64,000 nt of DNA from Intestinibacter bartlettii (GCF_018917435.1 NZ_JAHLOQ010000012.1:1-64000), one strand, 5' to 3'. Shown: positions 9,821 through 18,763, numbered from the stretch's first letter. Notes: generated from the letters alone by a model not told the origin. Numbers and translations are program-made.

Positions 9821-11245
9821 TTATAAATAAGTTATAGTATGGTGATAATTTAAAATTTTATCTAAGGTATCTTTATCTATTAATCCTTTTTCTAATACAA
9901 TTTTTCTAACTTTCTCTGGATTTTCACCACTTTCTAAAATTATTTCAGAAGCCATATCATAACCTATGTAAGGGACTAATGCAGTTGCAAGAAGAACGAT
10001 TGAATTATCTAGATGTCTTTTGCAACTTTCTTCATTAGCAGTTAGAGTGTTAATGCATTTTGTTCTAAAGATTTTTAAAGTTTCTGTAAGTAATGTCAAA
10101 CTTTCAAGTATACTATCGGCAATTAGCGGCATAAATGCATTTAATTCAAAATTACCATTTGCTGCACACATACTAATAGCACTATCATTTGCCATTACTT
10201 TTATAGCGACTTGTGTTACCATTTCTGGAATTACTGGATTAACTTTACCTGGCATAATCGTACTTCCAGCCTGCATATCAGCAAGATGTATTTCATTAAA
10301 TGGTTTTGAATTCATTATGCGTAAGTCTGTAGATATTTTCATAATATTTACCGCTAAGGATTTTAAAAGTCCTGAAACCTCTACAAATACATCATTGTTT
10401 TGAGTTAGATCTATAGGATATTCAGATTTTGCAAGACCAATACCTGTCAAATCTCTAATTATTTCAATAACTCTAAAAGTATATAATCTATTTGCATTAC
10501 TTCCTGTGCCTATAGCAGTCCCACCTAAGTTTACTTGTCTAAGTCTTTCTTCAACTTTATAAATTCGCCATCTATCTCTAGCGATTGCTTGTGCAAATGC
10601 ACCAAACTCTTGTCCCAAAGTTATAGGAAGGGCATCCATCATTTCAGTACGTCCTAGTTTAACTACAAATTCAAATTCATTTTCTTTTCTTTGTAGTGCT
10701 TCTTGTAACTTACTGCATTCATCACTAAGAGCTCTAACCAAGTTAATACAGGCAATTCTTAAAGCTGTTGGATAAACATCATTTGTAGATTGCCCCATGT
10801 TTACATGGTCTAAAGGATGAATATAATCATAATCTCCAGGATCTTTTCCAGAAATTTTTAATGCTAAGTTAGCTATAACTTCATTCACATTCATATTAGT
10901 GGAAGTTCCTGCGCCACCTTGAAGAGCATTAGTTATAAAATTTTCATCATACTTTCCAGATAAGATTGCGTTACAGGCTTCAACTATTGCATTTGCTCTT
11001 TCTTTATCTAATGTTTTTACTTTTTCATTTGCCATAGCAGCAGCTTTTTTAACTGTTACCATAGCATAAATAAGTTCTTTTTTTACTTTTGAACTACTTA
11101 TATTAAAATTTTCAAAAGCACGAGCAGTTTGAATTCCATAAAGCATATCTTTATCAATACTTACTTTTCCTAACTTATCTTTTTCAATTCTTTTTTTAGA
11201 GTTATTATTTATTTTGTCAGTTTGATTTATTGTAATATTGTCCAT
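9821..11245 (-). CDS. aspA: Aspartate ammonia-lyase (fumarase/aspartase superfamily)
   Basis: A cytosolic lyase, L-aspartate to fumarate plus ammonium, 474 aa. The superfamily signature GSTIMPGKVNP lies near residues 325-336. HPLDHVNMGQSTNDVYPTA and GGTAIGTGSN are the other conserved active-site segments. Aspartase is preferred over fumarase from overall similarity and from its position behind hydF, an association I recall from clostridial genomes. It starts 10 nt after the hydF stop, with its AGGAGTG site next to that stop, so the two are one transcript. In this setting it may supply ammonium for building the dithiomethylamine ligand of the hydrogenase H-cluster; that role is inferred. The N-terminal 25 residues are a polar extension rich in N and K. 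Confidence 0.82.
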   Translation of the reverse strand: MDNITINQTDKINNNSKKRIEKDKLGKVSIDKDMLYGIQTARAFENFNISSSKVKKELIYAMVTVKKAAAMANEKVKTLDKERANAIVEACNAILSGKYDENFITNALQGGAGTSTNMNVNEVIANLALKISGKDPGDYDYIHPLDHVNMGQSTNDVYPTALRIACINLVRALSDECSKLQEALQRKENEFEFVVKLGRTEMMDALPITLGQEFGAFAQAIARDRWRIYKVEERLRQVNLGGTAIGTGSNANRLYTFRVIEIIRDLTGIGLAKSEYPIDLTQNNDVFVEVSGLLKSLAVNIMKISTDLRIMNSKPFNEIHLADMQAGSTIMPGKVNPVIPEMVTQVAIKVMANDSAISMCAANGNFELNAFMPLIADSILESLTLLTETLKIFRTKCINTLTANEESCKRHLDNSIVLLATALVPYIGYDMASEIILESGENPEKVRKIVLEKGLIDKDTLDKILNYHHTITYL

Positions 11246-11255
11246 AAGATCACTC

Positions 11256-12479
11256 CTATTCTTCTTCTAACAAGTAAGCTATATGAGGGAAGGCCTCTAC
11301 TGTTCTATGTAAAATACCTTGCATATAAGCTATTAAAATACCGTAGTTAGTTATAGGGATATTTTGATCTTGTGCACATTTTATTCTATATTTCATTTCT
11401 CTAGCATTTAAAGTACATCCACCACAGTGAACTATCATTTTATATTTTGACAAGTCATATGGAAATTCTGTACCACTTGAAAATTCAAAATTTAATCTCT
11501 TGCCACAATGTTGCATTATCCATCTTGGAATTTTGACACGACCAATATCATCACATTGTCTGTGGTGTGTACATCCTTCAGATAATAAAATAGTATCGCC
11601 ATCTTCTAAAGTTTCTATTGCTTTTGCACCTCGGACTGTCTCTTCTAAATCGCCTTTATAGCGAGCAAATAAAATTGAAAAAGAAGTAAGAAGTATATCT
11701 TTAGGAGTGTCAGCAGCAACTTTTGCAAAAACTTGTGAGTCAGTGATTACTATTTTAGGTTTTTTACCTAAGCTAGCTAGAGTATCTCTAAGTTCATATT
11801 CTTTTACTACTATTGCAGTTGCATCTGCTTCAAGTATATCTCTTATAGTTTGTTGTTGAGGTAAGATTAATCTTCCTTTTGGAGCAGCTTTATCAATTGG
11901 AACAACTAGAACTACAAAGTCAGAAGGATCTAATAAGTCACCAACAATTTGAAATTTTGCTTCATCTGTTGGAGCTTGTTTAGCGATAAGTTCCTTTAAT
12001 TCATATATATTTTCTTTTGTAACAGAGCTAACCCACATAGTATTAGGAGAATCCTCTAAAGGTAATTCTATTCCTTTTTCCCTAACTAAATCTAGTTTAT
12101 TCATTACAACTATATATGGAATCTTCTTTTCTTTAAATTTTTCTATTAAAGCATTATCTTGTGGAGTTGCTCCAACTAAACCATCAATAACGAGTATTCC
12201 TATATCTGTTTTGTTTAAGACTTGATAACTTTTTTGAACACGCATTTTGCCTAGTTCGCCGACATCGTCAAGTCCAGGTGTGTCTATTATCATAACTGGA
12301 CCTAGAGGTAGTAGCTCCATAGCCTTTGAAACTGGATCGGTAGTTGTCCCCTTAACATCTGATACTATTGCTAAATCTTGATCTGTTATTGCATTTATTA
12401 CACTTGATTTTCCAGCATTACGTTTACCAAATATACCTATATGAACACGCTCTGCAGAAGGTGTAGAGTTTAAACTCAT
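11256..12479 (-). CDS. hydF: [FeFe]-hydrogenase H-cluster maturation GTPase HydF
   Basis: The scaffold GTPase that carries the 2Fe precursor delivered by HydE/HydG and transfers it to apo-HydA. The GTPase domain has P-loop GKRNAGKSS at 18-26, switch motif DTPGLDD near 61-67 and NKLD near 126-129. A central dimerisation domain follows. The C-terminal Fe-S domain holds CTHHRQCDD near residue 304 and HCGGC near 351-355, the CxH...HCxxC cluster ligands of HydF. 407 aa is the normal length. AAGGGGG precedes the ATG. hydE, hydG and the hydrogenase are not in this window. Confidence 0.95.
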   Translation of the reverse strand: MSLNSTPSAERVHIGIFGKRNAGKSSVINAITDQDLAIVSDVKGTTTDPVSKAMELLPLGPVMIIDTPGLDDVGELGKMRVQKSYQVLNKTDIGILVIDGLVGATPQDNALIEKFKEKKIPYIVVMNKLDLVREKGIELPLEDSPNTMWVSSVTKENIYELKELIAKQAPTDEAKFQIVGDLLDPSDFVVLVVPIDKAAPKGRLILPQQQTIRDILEADATAIVVKEYELRDTLASLGKKPKIVITDSQVFAKVAADTPKDILLTSFSILFARYKGDLEETVRGAKAIETLEDGDTILLSEGCTHHRQCDDIGRVKIPRWIMQHCGKRLNFEFSSGTEFPYDLSKYKMIVHCGGCTLNAREMKYRIKCAQDQNIPITNYGILIAYMQGILHRTVEAFPHIAYLLEEE

Positions 12480-12816
12480 TTAAATTTCCCCCTTAAAAAT
12501 AAAATGACCTTGCAAAAAGCAAGGATATTTTAAAAAATATTTTGAACCTTTTACTTTTTCCTCGGAATATCCTTTGAATCAGTTTGGTTTTTTATATTAG
12601 TCATAACAAAAGAATTAGAGCTATAACTTTAATAAAATTATATCACAGTAAGTTTTTAATTATCAATAAATGGTAAAATTAATATAGAAACTGTCAAATA
12701 TTGGAGTTTTGTGCTTGGAAAATTTATAAATTAACAATATAATTTAAGTATGATAAATAGTTGAAATTTATTCGAAAATTTTGGGAATATAAATATGATT
12801 TAAAGAAGGTATTAAT
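12480..12816 (-). other. hydF leader and divergent intergenic region
   Basis: On the minus strand the 5' leader of hydF contains a perfect CCTTGC/GCAAGG hairpin with a 5-nt loop (12508-12524) about 30 nt before the start. The segments GGATATT and AATATCC flank it and can pair at longer range (12522-12572). The mutually exclusive pairings suggest a possible attenuator, but no known riboswitch family is recognised. The rest is AT-rich divergent promoter DNA. Confidence 0.35.
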
Positions 12817-14742
12817 ATGGATGAAAAAGAAATAGTGAGAGAAAATTTAAAATATGTACTGTATACGATTTTGGATAATTATGGGGATTTATCGAAAAAA
12901 ATATACATAATAATCGGGGGAAAACAAAATAATACTCAAATTATAGAGTATGTATTAAAAAAAATTAATCAAAATACACCTGCATTTATTAGAAAGATTC
13001 TACTTGGGTGTGATGATAATGATACTTCTATAATAAAATTAAAGAAAATCAATAAAAATATAGAAGTAGTAAATGAAAATGAAGTAGATGAAAAAAATGC
13101 AATAATTATAGATATTTTCAATATAAATTTTAAACAAATAAAAAGTACATATAGTTATGAAAGTAAATTTGTAGTTGATTATATATTGAGCCTAGATGAA
13201 ATTGGCAAGAGTAGATTTTTTAAAAAATTAAATGAGGATAAAAAAGAAGATAGTGATGTAGTTATAGATGCCAATGATAAAAGTACAAAAAATAAAAAAA
13301 AATATTTAAATCTAAATGACTTATATAATATATGTATTGAACAAACATTATGGAAAAATAATGATTATATAAGCAAAATGACTAATTGGATTTATAATAC
13401 TATTAATCCAAATGTATTACATGATGACTTGTTTGAAAAAATGTTAAATGCTATAAATGAACAATTAGACAACTTCAAATTTAACTCTTATCTAGAGTAT
13501 ATATTATCTAAAAAAGAAAATAAATCTCTAGAATATATTTCACCATTAAGTAATCTATATCATTTACTTCTTTTTGAAGATATGTTGAGGATTGATTATA
13601 AAGATAAATGCAATGTAAGGATTGATTTAGATGTAGATTATATAGGCGAGTGGTGGAGTGAAAATATTTTACCTTTATTTAAGAAAAAATATGATAAAAG
13701 TGAATTAGTAAATCAATTGCAATTAGAGGTAAAGAAGAATGAAATAATTGATTTTCATGGAAAAAACTTTGAAAAACTTAAAAATAAAATAATTGAAGAA
13801 ATAGAAAAAGAGTATTCACAAACTGAAATTTTACAAGAAAATTCTGAGCAGGATGAAAAAGAATCTCTAGAAAAAAATATAAAACAATTAAACCTTAAAA
13901 ATATTTCTGAATTAGAGCAAGAACTTAAAAATACTCAAATTAAGTATGCAAATAATAAAGAAGTTTTAAAAAATTATTGTAGTGATAAATTCATAGATCT
14001 ATTAGAACATAAAGATAAAAATTATAATTTAAAGGAATTAGAAGAGTTTCTAAAAAATAACGAAGAATATTTTAATAACAAGGCATTTGTATATTTTGAA
14101 GTATGTATACAAAAAGAAATTCAGAAATTAGAAGAAAATCTATTAAATGATATATGTGATGTTAAAGATTTAAAAGGACTTCAAGAATTACATAATAAAA
14201 TTTTAGAAAATGGGGAATTTGTAAAATGTGAGGATTTAGAAAACATTATATTTAGAAAGATGGAGTCAATTATAAAAACTTTGAATCTAGCAGAGATAAA
14301 TGATGAAGACAATATAAATATTGCAAATTCTATCTACAATAATACTTCTTCAATAGAATTAGAAAAATATCCTATAGCGGAAATATTAATATGTAGAGAT
14401 ATTAATATTGATTTAAATAATGCTATAAATTCAATAGAAGATTTAAAATATGAAATAGATGAAATTAAACAAGTTGTATCAAGTAATTGTATTTTTAATT
14501 GTGAATATTATAATATGAATATACAAATAAACGAAAGTGAAAACTATTATAGTATAAAATTTAAATATTTAAATGATTTAATAGATTATATAAGATTAAA
14601 AGAAGGAACTGGATTTTTATTAAATTTAAAAAATATGAACAAAGATGTTAAATACAAAAAGAGAGTATTTATCAAAGGTAACAGTGAAATTATAAAGGAA
14701 ATAGATGACTTTTATTTAGAAAGACAAGTAGCTAAAAATTAA
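12817..14742 (+). CDS. Hypothetical Lys/Asn/Glu-rich protein, unrecognised
   Basis: A 641-aa soluble protein without signal peptide or membrane segment. The first 150 residues alternate beta-like and helix-like stretches (KIYIIIGG, AIIIDIF), which could be a Rossmann-like domain; no P-loop is present. Residues about 290-520 are strongly charged and helical, with likely coiled-coil stretches. The C-terminal 100 residues look globular (SSNCIFNCEYYNMNIQ). The composition is extreme (K, N, E, I), as expected for a fast-evolving lineage-specific gene in an AT-rich genome. AAGAAGG precedes the ATG. No neighbour gives a functional hint, and I do not recognise a family. Confidence 0.6.
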   Translation: MDEKEIVRENLKYVLYTILDNYGDLSKKIYIIIGGKQNNTQIIEYVLKKINQNTPAFIRKILLGCDDNDTSIIKLKKINKNIEVVNENEVDEKNAIIIDIFNINFKQIKSTYSYESKFVVDYILSLDEIGKSRFFKKLNEDKKEDSDVVIDANDKSTKNKKKYLNLNDLYNICIEQTLWKNNDYISKMTNWIYNTINPNVLHDDLFEKMLNAINEQLDNFKFNSYLEYILSKKENKSLEYISPLSNLYHLLLFEDMLRIDYKDKCNVRIDLDVDYIGEWWSENILPLFKKKYDKSELVNQLQLEVKKNEIIDFHGKNFEKLKNKIIEEIEKEYSQTEILQENSEQDEKESLEKNIKQLNLKNISELEQELKNTQIKYANNKEVLKNYCSDKFIDLLEHKDKNYNLKELEEFLKNNEEYFNNKAFVYFEVCIQKEIQKLEENLLNDICDVKDLKGLQELHNKILENGEFVKCEDLENIIFRKMESIIKTLNLAEINDEDNINIANSIYNNTSSIELEKYPIAEILICRDINIDLNNAINSIEDLKYEIDEIKQVVSSNCIFNCEYYNMNIQINESENYYSIKFKYLNDLIDYIRLKEGTGFLLNLKNMNKDVKYKKRVFIKGNSEIIKEIDDFYLERQVAKN

Positions 14743-14837
14743 TTTTGTTCAGTTTAAAAATCATGAAAAAGATATAAAGACAAGTAGAAAAATATTTGAT
14801 ATACTTAACAGTGAATTTGAATTTGGGAGGGACAAAA

Positions 14838-15332
14838 TTGAACAATAAGGAAATAGTCATAAATCCATCTAAGAGCAAAAAAGTTTCTTATGTAGTAGTT
14901 TTTGCATTAGTTGCTTTAGTATATTTAGTAATGATGAGATTTAATTGGATTACACGTGAGCTTGGAATAGGTTTAATAATATTCTGTGCATGTGTATCTC
15001 TTTACTTTTTATATAGTCTGTATTTTCCAAAAGCTTCTCTTGTTATTAATCAAGAAGGTATAAAAGAAAAAGCAATAAGGGGAAAAGGACTTATTAAATG
15101 GGACAAAATAAGTGAAATATATATATGTGTAATTCCAAAGAAAAAATATGATACATATTTTTTAGGTATTAAATATCGTAAAGATGAAAATGATAAACGA
15201 AAAGTAAAGTTTAAAGGAAAAGTTAATGAGAGAGTAGGAGATGCAGTCCTTACTTTAGATGAACTTGATATAGAACCTTACGATATATATAACAGTATTC
15301 AAAAATACTATAGCAAATTTATAAGAAAATAA
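14838..15332 (+). CDS. Two-TM membrane protein with a PH-like cytoplasmic domain (STM3941-like)
   Basis: A 164-aa protein. After a short basic N terminus there are two membrane segments at about 16-34 and 40-60, then a beta-rich domain (LVINQEGIKEKAIRGKGLIKWDKI, split here as LVINQEGIKEK and GLIKWDKI). That is the layout of STM3941-like/YcxB-like proteins, in which a bacterial PH-like domain follows a TM hairpin. The TTG at 14838 has GGGAGG at 14825-14830. The longer in-frame reading from 14796 lacks a ribosome binding site and is rejected. Function is unknown. Confidence 0.65.
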   Translation: MNNKEIVINPSKSKKVSYVVVFALVALVYLVMMRFNWITRELGIGLIIFCACVSLYFLYSLYFPKASLVINQEGIKEKAIRGKGLIKWDKISEIYICVIPKKKYDTYFLGIKYRKDENDKRKVKFKGKVNERVGDAVLTLDELDIEPYDIYNSIQKYYSKFIRK

Positions 15333-15355
15333 TATATAAGTTAGATTAAGATAGA

Positions 15356-15404
15356 TGGGAGTGCCTAAAAATAAATTAGTAATTTATTTTTAGACCTCCC
15401 TTCT
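15356..15404 (+). terminator. Terminator-like hairpin after the PH-like protein
   Basis: CTAAAAATAAATT at 15365-15377 pairs with AATTTATTTTTAG at 15381-15393. The outer arms GGGAG and CTCCC extend the stem after small bulges. Confidence 0.6.
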
Positions 15405-15413
15405 ATAATTTTA

Positions 15414-15460
15414 AGCAACGGAATCTTCGATTTGTTGGCGATATGAGCGAAGTGAATTTT
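15414..15460 (+). repeat. Dispersed intergenic repeat, copy 1
   Basis: 47 bases that match 60234-60280 at 43 positions. Each copy can fold into CAACGgAATC-loop-GATTCGTTG or, alternatively, TTCGTT...AACGAA. The four differences fall in loops or give G-U pairs, so structure is preserved. Confidence 0.75.
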
Positions 15461-15721
15461 AGATAAAAAAAAAGACCTATTTAAAAAATGGCCTTTTACA
15501 ATAAAGTAAATAAAATAATTTGGTTATGAGTAAGGAATTCTTAATTCCCTGGATATTTTAATTTTATATTATTTGAGTGATTATTTCAACAGATATAACA
15601 AAAAATAATCACCCAAAATATAAGCTTTAACGACAAATTATTCGATATAAAAATTCTTTCTACATATAGAAAGAATAATCAACATAAAAAGATAAAATTT
15701 ATAAAATAAAAGGTGATTTAA

Positions 15722-16828
15722 ATGGATGAAATCAGGAAAATAATACATGTTGATATGGATGCTTTTTATGCATCTGTAGAGCAGAGGGATAATCCTGACT
15801 TAAGAGGGAAACCTGTTATAGTAGGAGGAAGTCCTAATAGTAGAGGGGTTGTAGCAACATGTTCTTATGAAGCAAGAAAATATGGGGTTCACTCTGCAAT
15901 GCCGTCAAAAATAGCACAGAAAAGATGTCCTTATGCCATTTTTGTAAGACCACGATTTGATGTTTATAAAGAAGTATCAAATCAAATAAGAGATATATTT
16001 AATAGATATACAGATTTAGTAGAACCACTTTCGTTAGATGAAGCTTTTTTAGATGTTACTAATCCTAAGATACCTATAAAATATGCAACTACTATAGCAA
16101 AGTTTATAAAAAGAGATATTTTAATGGAGACAGGTCTTAGTGCATCAGCAGGAATCTCTTACAATAAATTTTTAGCTAAATTAGCATCTGATTATGAAAA
16201 GCCAAATGGATTTACTGTAATAATGCCAAAAGATGCTCAAAGTTTTTTAGATAAATTACCTATAGAAAAGTTTTTTGGAATAGGAAAAGTGACAGCAAAA
16301 ACATTAACAAACATGGGAATAAAAAATGGATATGATTTAAGACAATTGAGCTTGTATGAATTAGAGAAAACATTTAAAAGTAGAGGATATATTTATTATA
16401 ATTTTGCAAGGGGTATAGATAATAGACCTGTCGAGCCATATAGAGAGCGTAAATCTGTTGGTTCTGAAATAACACTAGATCACAATTATAGATTAGACGA
16501 GGAAGAAATAATAGATATATTAGACCAATTGTGTTTGGATGTAAGTAATAGAATAAATTATCTAAACAAAATAGGAAAAACAGTTACTCTTAAGATGAAG
16601 TTTGAAGATTTTACACAAATAACTCGTAGTATAAGTTTAGAACATGGGATAAATTCACATGAAGATATAAGAACGAATATATATAATTTATTTAGAAATA
16701 TTAAATCGAATGATCTACAAATACGATTAGTAGGAGTAACATTATCAAATTTAACAGAATTAAATGAAAGTTGTCATAATATAACATTATTTGAATATAT
16801 GGAAAAAATAAATAGAGAAAAACTATAG
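15722..16828 (+). CDS. dinB: DNA polymerase IV (Y-family)
   Basis: A translesion DNA polymerase, 368 aa. The catalytic carboxylates are in VDMDAFYASVEQ (D11 and neighbours) and SLDEAFLDVT (D106/E107). The helix-hairpin-helix segment FFGIGKVTAKTL follows near 181-192, then the little-finger domain (SVGSEITLDHNY). Length is usual for DinB. AAAGGTG precedes the ATG at 15722. No beta-clamp motif was identified with certainty at the C terminus. It appears to be monocistronic; no LexA box was recognised upstream. Confidence 0.93.
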   Translation: MDEIRKIIHVDMDAFYASVEQRDNPDLRGKPVIVGGSPNSRGVVATCSYEARKYGVHSAMPSKIAQKRCPYAIFVRPRFDVYKEVSNQIRDIFNRYTDLVEPLSLDEAFLDVTNPKIPIKYATTIAKFIKRDILMETGLSASAGISYNKFLAKLASDYEKPNGFTVIMPKDAQSFLDKLPIEKFFGIGKVTAKTLTNMGIKNGYDLRQLSLYELEKTFKSRGYIYYNFARGIDNRPVEPYRERKSVGSEITLDHNYRLDEEEIIDILDQLCLDVSNRINYLNKIGKTVTLKMKFEDFTQITRSISLEHGINSHEDIRTNIYNLFRNIKSNDLQIRLVGVTLSNLTELNESCHNITLFEYMEKINREKL

Positions 16829-16995
16829 ATTTATAATTATTCAAATTAATTAAATATATAAATATTTGTATATTATATAATAAAATGAGATACAATAAAA
16901 CATGATAATTTATTGAAAAAATTGCCAAAAAAAGATATAATTAAGTATACACATTGTTGTATAAAGTTTTTGAATAAGATTCGCAAATTGAATAT

Positions 16996-17180
16996 TGTTC
17001 AAGGTGTATTTAAAACAATACTTAAAAGGGAATGTGGTGAAAAGCCACAGCAGCCCCCGCTACTGTAAGGATGACGAACGCTTAAGGTTTTGGAGAACTT
17101 AGCCTCCACTGTTAAATCGGGAAGGAGAAGCTAGTAGGATGATTTCAAGCCAGGAGACCTGCCTAAAATGATACATGCTC
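16996..17180 (+). ncRNA. Cobalamin riboswitch aptamer (orphan)
   Basis: The sequence carries the B12-box architecture: AAAAGGGAATGTGGTGAAA near 17024-17042, the core GCAGCCCCCGCTACTGTAA near 17049-17067, GGGAAGGAG near 17119, and the B12 box GCCAGGAGACCTGCC at 17149-17163. Adenosylcobalamin binding normally represses downstream B12-related genes. Here the terminator at 17262-17289 is followed by 227 bp without a gene and then a CsoR-type regulator, so no classical target is visible. Confidence 0.92.
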
Positions 17181-17261
17181 TTTCGGAGGGAGAGAAATAC
17201 TGTAATATGGGTTATTTATAATCGTACGGAAAACAGACAATATACATATTATAGATTTTTT

Positions 17262-17289
17262 TGGGACCGAAGAAAAAGGTTCTTTTTTT
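17262..17289 (+). terminator. Intrinsic terminator of the orphan cobalamin riboswitch
   Basis: GGGACC at 17263-17268 pairs with GGTTCT at 17278-17283 (one G-U) and is followed by a run of T. It is the likely expression platform. A TAATATG/CATATTA repeat (17203-17209, 17245-17251) lies between aptamer and terminator. Confidence 0.75.
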
Positions 17290-17516
17290 GTGAATAATAA
17301 AAGAACATTAATTCAGTTTGTGAGTCTTATTTTATTGATAAATTTTAGAAAAATAGAATTAAACAAATCACAATTATATAACTTTAAAACAAAAATGAAA
17401 TAGTATAAATGATACTTATTTTGTGAAATGTTACAATGTATAATTTTTTTTAATAGTTAAATTTACACTTTATTAATGATATAATAATATATATCACTAA
17501 TAAGAGGTGTAAGGTA
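17290..17516 (+). other. Gene-free spacer between riboswitch terminator and csoR-like gene
   Basis: 227 AT-rich bases. An unsupported 37-codon GTG frame starts at 17290 without a ribosome binding site and is not called. The stretch presumably contains the promoter of the regulator at 17517. Confidence 0.5.
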
Positions 17517-17810
17517 ATGAGTGAAAAAAAATTAGCTAAGGGAAATGACAAAGCTGCACTTAATAGGAGGCTTAAAAGAATTGAAGGCCAAGTAAAAGGT
17601 ATACAAAAAATGATAGACGACGATAGATATTGTGTAGATATATTAGTACAGATATCTGCTATTAGGTCGGCAATTGATAATGTTGGTACGATTATACTTG
17701 AAAATCATATCAAAGGATGTGTATCTAATAATTTAAAAAACGGTAATGAAGAAGAAAGTGAAGCTGCCATTAAAGAATTAATGGATACAATTAAAAAATT
17801 CACAAAATAG
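17517..17810 (+). CDS. CsoR/RcnR-family metal-sensing repressor (CsoR-type ligands)
   Basis: A 97-aa all-helical DNA-binding repressor of the DUF156 family. Ligand positions are C39 (DRYCVD), H64 (ENHIKGC) and C68, the Cys-His-Cys set of copper-sensing CsoR. RcnR uses a different His-rich set, and CstR lacks the His. The N-terminal RRLKRIEGQVKGIQKMI segment is the conserved family signature. AGAGGTG precedes the ATG. No copper ATPase or chaperone is adjacent. The RseC-like gene starts 10 nt after the stop, so the two form an operon. Copper sensing is inferred from ligands only. Confidence 0.85.
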   Translation: MSEKKLAKGNDKAALNRRLKRIEGQVKGIQKMIDDDRYCVDILVQISAIRSAIDNVGTIILENHIKGCVSNNLKNGNEEESEAAIKELMDTIKKFTK

Positions 17811-17820
17811 GGGGACTACC

Positions 17821-18249
17821 ATGAATCAACAAGGATTTATAGTGGAAATAGTAGACGATAAAACTGCTAAAATGCGTATGCAACGCCACTCTGCATGTGC
17901 TTCATGTGGGAAATGTGCAAAATTAACTTCAGAAAGTCAAGATTTAGTAGTAGAAGTCGATAATCAAATTGGAGCAAAAATAGGGGATCATGTAGAAGTA
18001 AGTATGGAAACAGTAAAAGTAATGAAAGCTACAATGCTAGCATATATATTACCTTTAGTATTTTTAATTGCAGGAACAGCAATAAGTTTTTATATACTTA
18101 ACGCTATTTCGTTTAAGGGACCATTAGAAGTAATTAGTGGACTATGTGGAATACTATGTACATTCTTAAGTTATCTTTATTTAAGAAAAAATGATAAAAA
18201 ATATAGAGATAGTAGAGATTATATTCCTGTAGTAGTTAGAATTATTTAA
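17821..18249 (+). CDS. RseC/MucC-type SoxR-reducing system protein
   Basis: A 142-aa inner-membrane protein. The N-terminal cytoplasmic part holds C26, C29 and C32 (ACASCGKC), as in the RseC_MucC family, followed by a beta-rich segment ending GDHVEVSM. Two membrane helices lie at about 77-95 and 102-120, then a basic C terminus. Family members occur in RNF-linked SoxR reduction and in sigma-E regulation. In Clostridia stand-alone copies are common and their role is unclear. Co-transcription with a CsoR-type regulator suggests a redox or metal-stress link. Confidence 0.8.
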   Translation: MNQQGFIVEIVDDKTAKMRMQRHSACASCGKCAKLTSESQDLVVEVDNQIGAKIGDHVEVSMETVKVMKATMLAYILPLVFLIAGTAISFYILNAISFKGPLEVISGLCGILCTFLSYLYLRKNDKKYRDSRDYIPVVVRII

Positions 18250-18253
18250 ATAT

Positions 18254-18283
18254 AAAAGGAGCCATTAAGGCTCCTTTTAATTA
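18254..18283. terminator. Bidirectional terminator
   Basis: AAAAGGAGCC at 18254-18263 pairs with GGCTCCTTTT at 18269-18278. T-rich on the plus side and A-rich on the other, it serves the converging RseC-like and ThrE-type genes. Confidence 0.8.
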
Positions 18284-18759
18284 TCTATATTTTCTTGTAT
18301 CTTTCTCATTTTCATTTTTCTAAGAATTATATAATATGTCTTTGTAAAAGATGTTATTATAAGAATTCCTATTGCAATCCCAGCACTTTTTAATAGTGTT
18401 TCTGTACCAGTAGAAGCAGATAATGCATAGTCTTTTTGAACTAATGCATACATTGTATTATATAATCCAAGACCTGGAACTAATGGAAGTATTCCAGGAA
18501 TTATAAAGTTTATAGCAGGATATTTTAATTTACGTGCTAATATTTCACTAAATAGTGATATAACAGCAGATGCTACTACTATGGAAAACATAACAGAAAA
18601 ATAATTTGTAGCGCACATAACAATATAGGTTGACCATCCGATACCACCTACTATCCCACATGGAATTAATGACTTTTTAGGTGCATTAAAAAATATTGAG
18701 AATCCAAATGTGGCTGCAAATGAGAACATAAAATTTATTATAACATCTAAAATACTCAT
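18277..18759 (-). CDS. Threonine/serine exporter family protein, small subunit (YjjB/ThrE C-terminal half)
   Basis: A 160-aa membrane protein with about five helices and the conserved PGILPLVPGLGLYN segment near the middle, matching the C-terminal half of ThrE exporters (DUF3815/YjjB). ThrE-type exporters export threonine and serine. In E. coli the homologous YjjP/YjjB pair is implicated in succinate export, so the substrate here is open. It starts 4 nt after the stop of the partner gene at 18764 and is translationally coupled to it. Confidence 0.85.
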   Translation of the reverse strand: MSILDVIINFMFSFAATFGFSIFFNAPKKSLIPCGIVGGIGWSTYIVMCATNYFSVMFSIVVASAVISLFSEILARKLKYPAINFIIPGILPLVPGLGLYNTMYALVQKDYALSASTGTETLLKSAGIAIGILIITSFTKTYYIILRKMKMRKIQENIDN

Positions 18760-18763
18760 TTAT

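Larger units (their letters stand above)
15333..15721 (+). other. Intergenic region of 389 bp with several inverted repeats
   Basis: It holds a terminator (15356-15400), copy 1 of a dispersed repeat (15414-15460), an imperfect long palindrome (15566-15586 against 15603-15621), and a 10-bp hairpin, ATTCTTTCTA at 15653-15662 with TAGAAAGAAT at 15667-15676. The last lies about 50 nt ahead of dinB. No ORF was seen. Confidence 0.6.

Noticed and set aside
10020-10403. 127-aa plus-strand frame inside the aspartase gene
   Set aside because: Antisense to a well-conserved enzyme and without start signals.
17290-17403. 37-codon GTG frame after the orphan riboswitch terminator
   Set aside because: No ribosome binding site, starts inside the terminator T run, no similarity to a known leader peptide.
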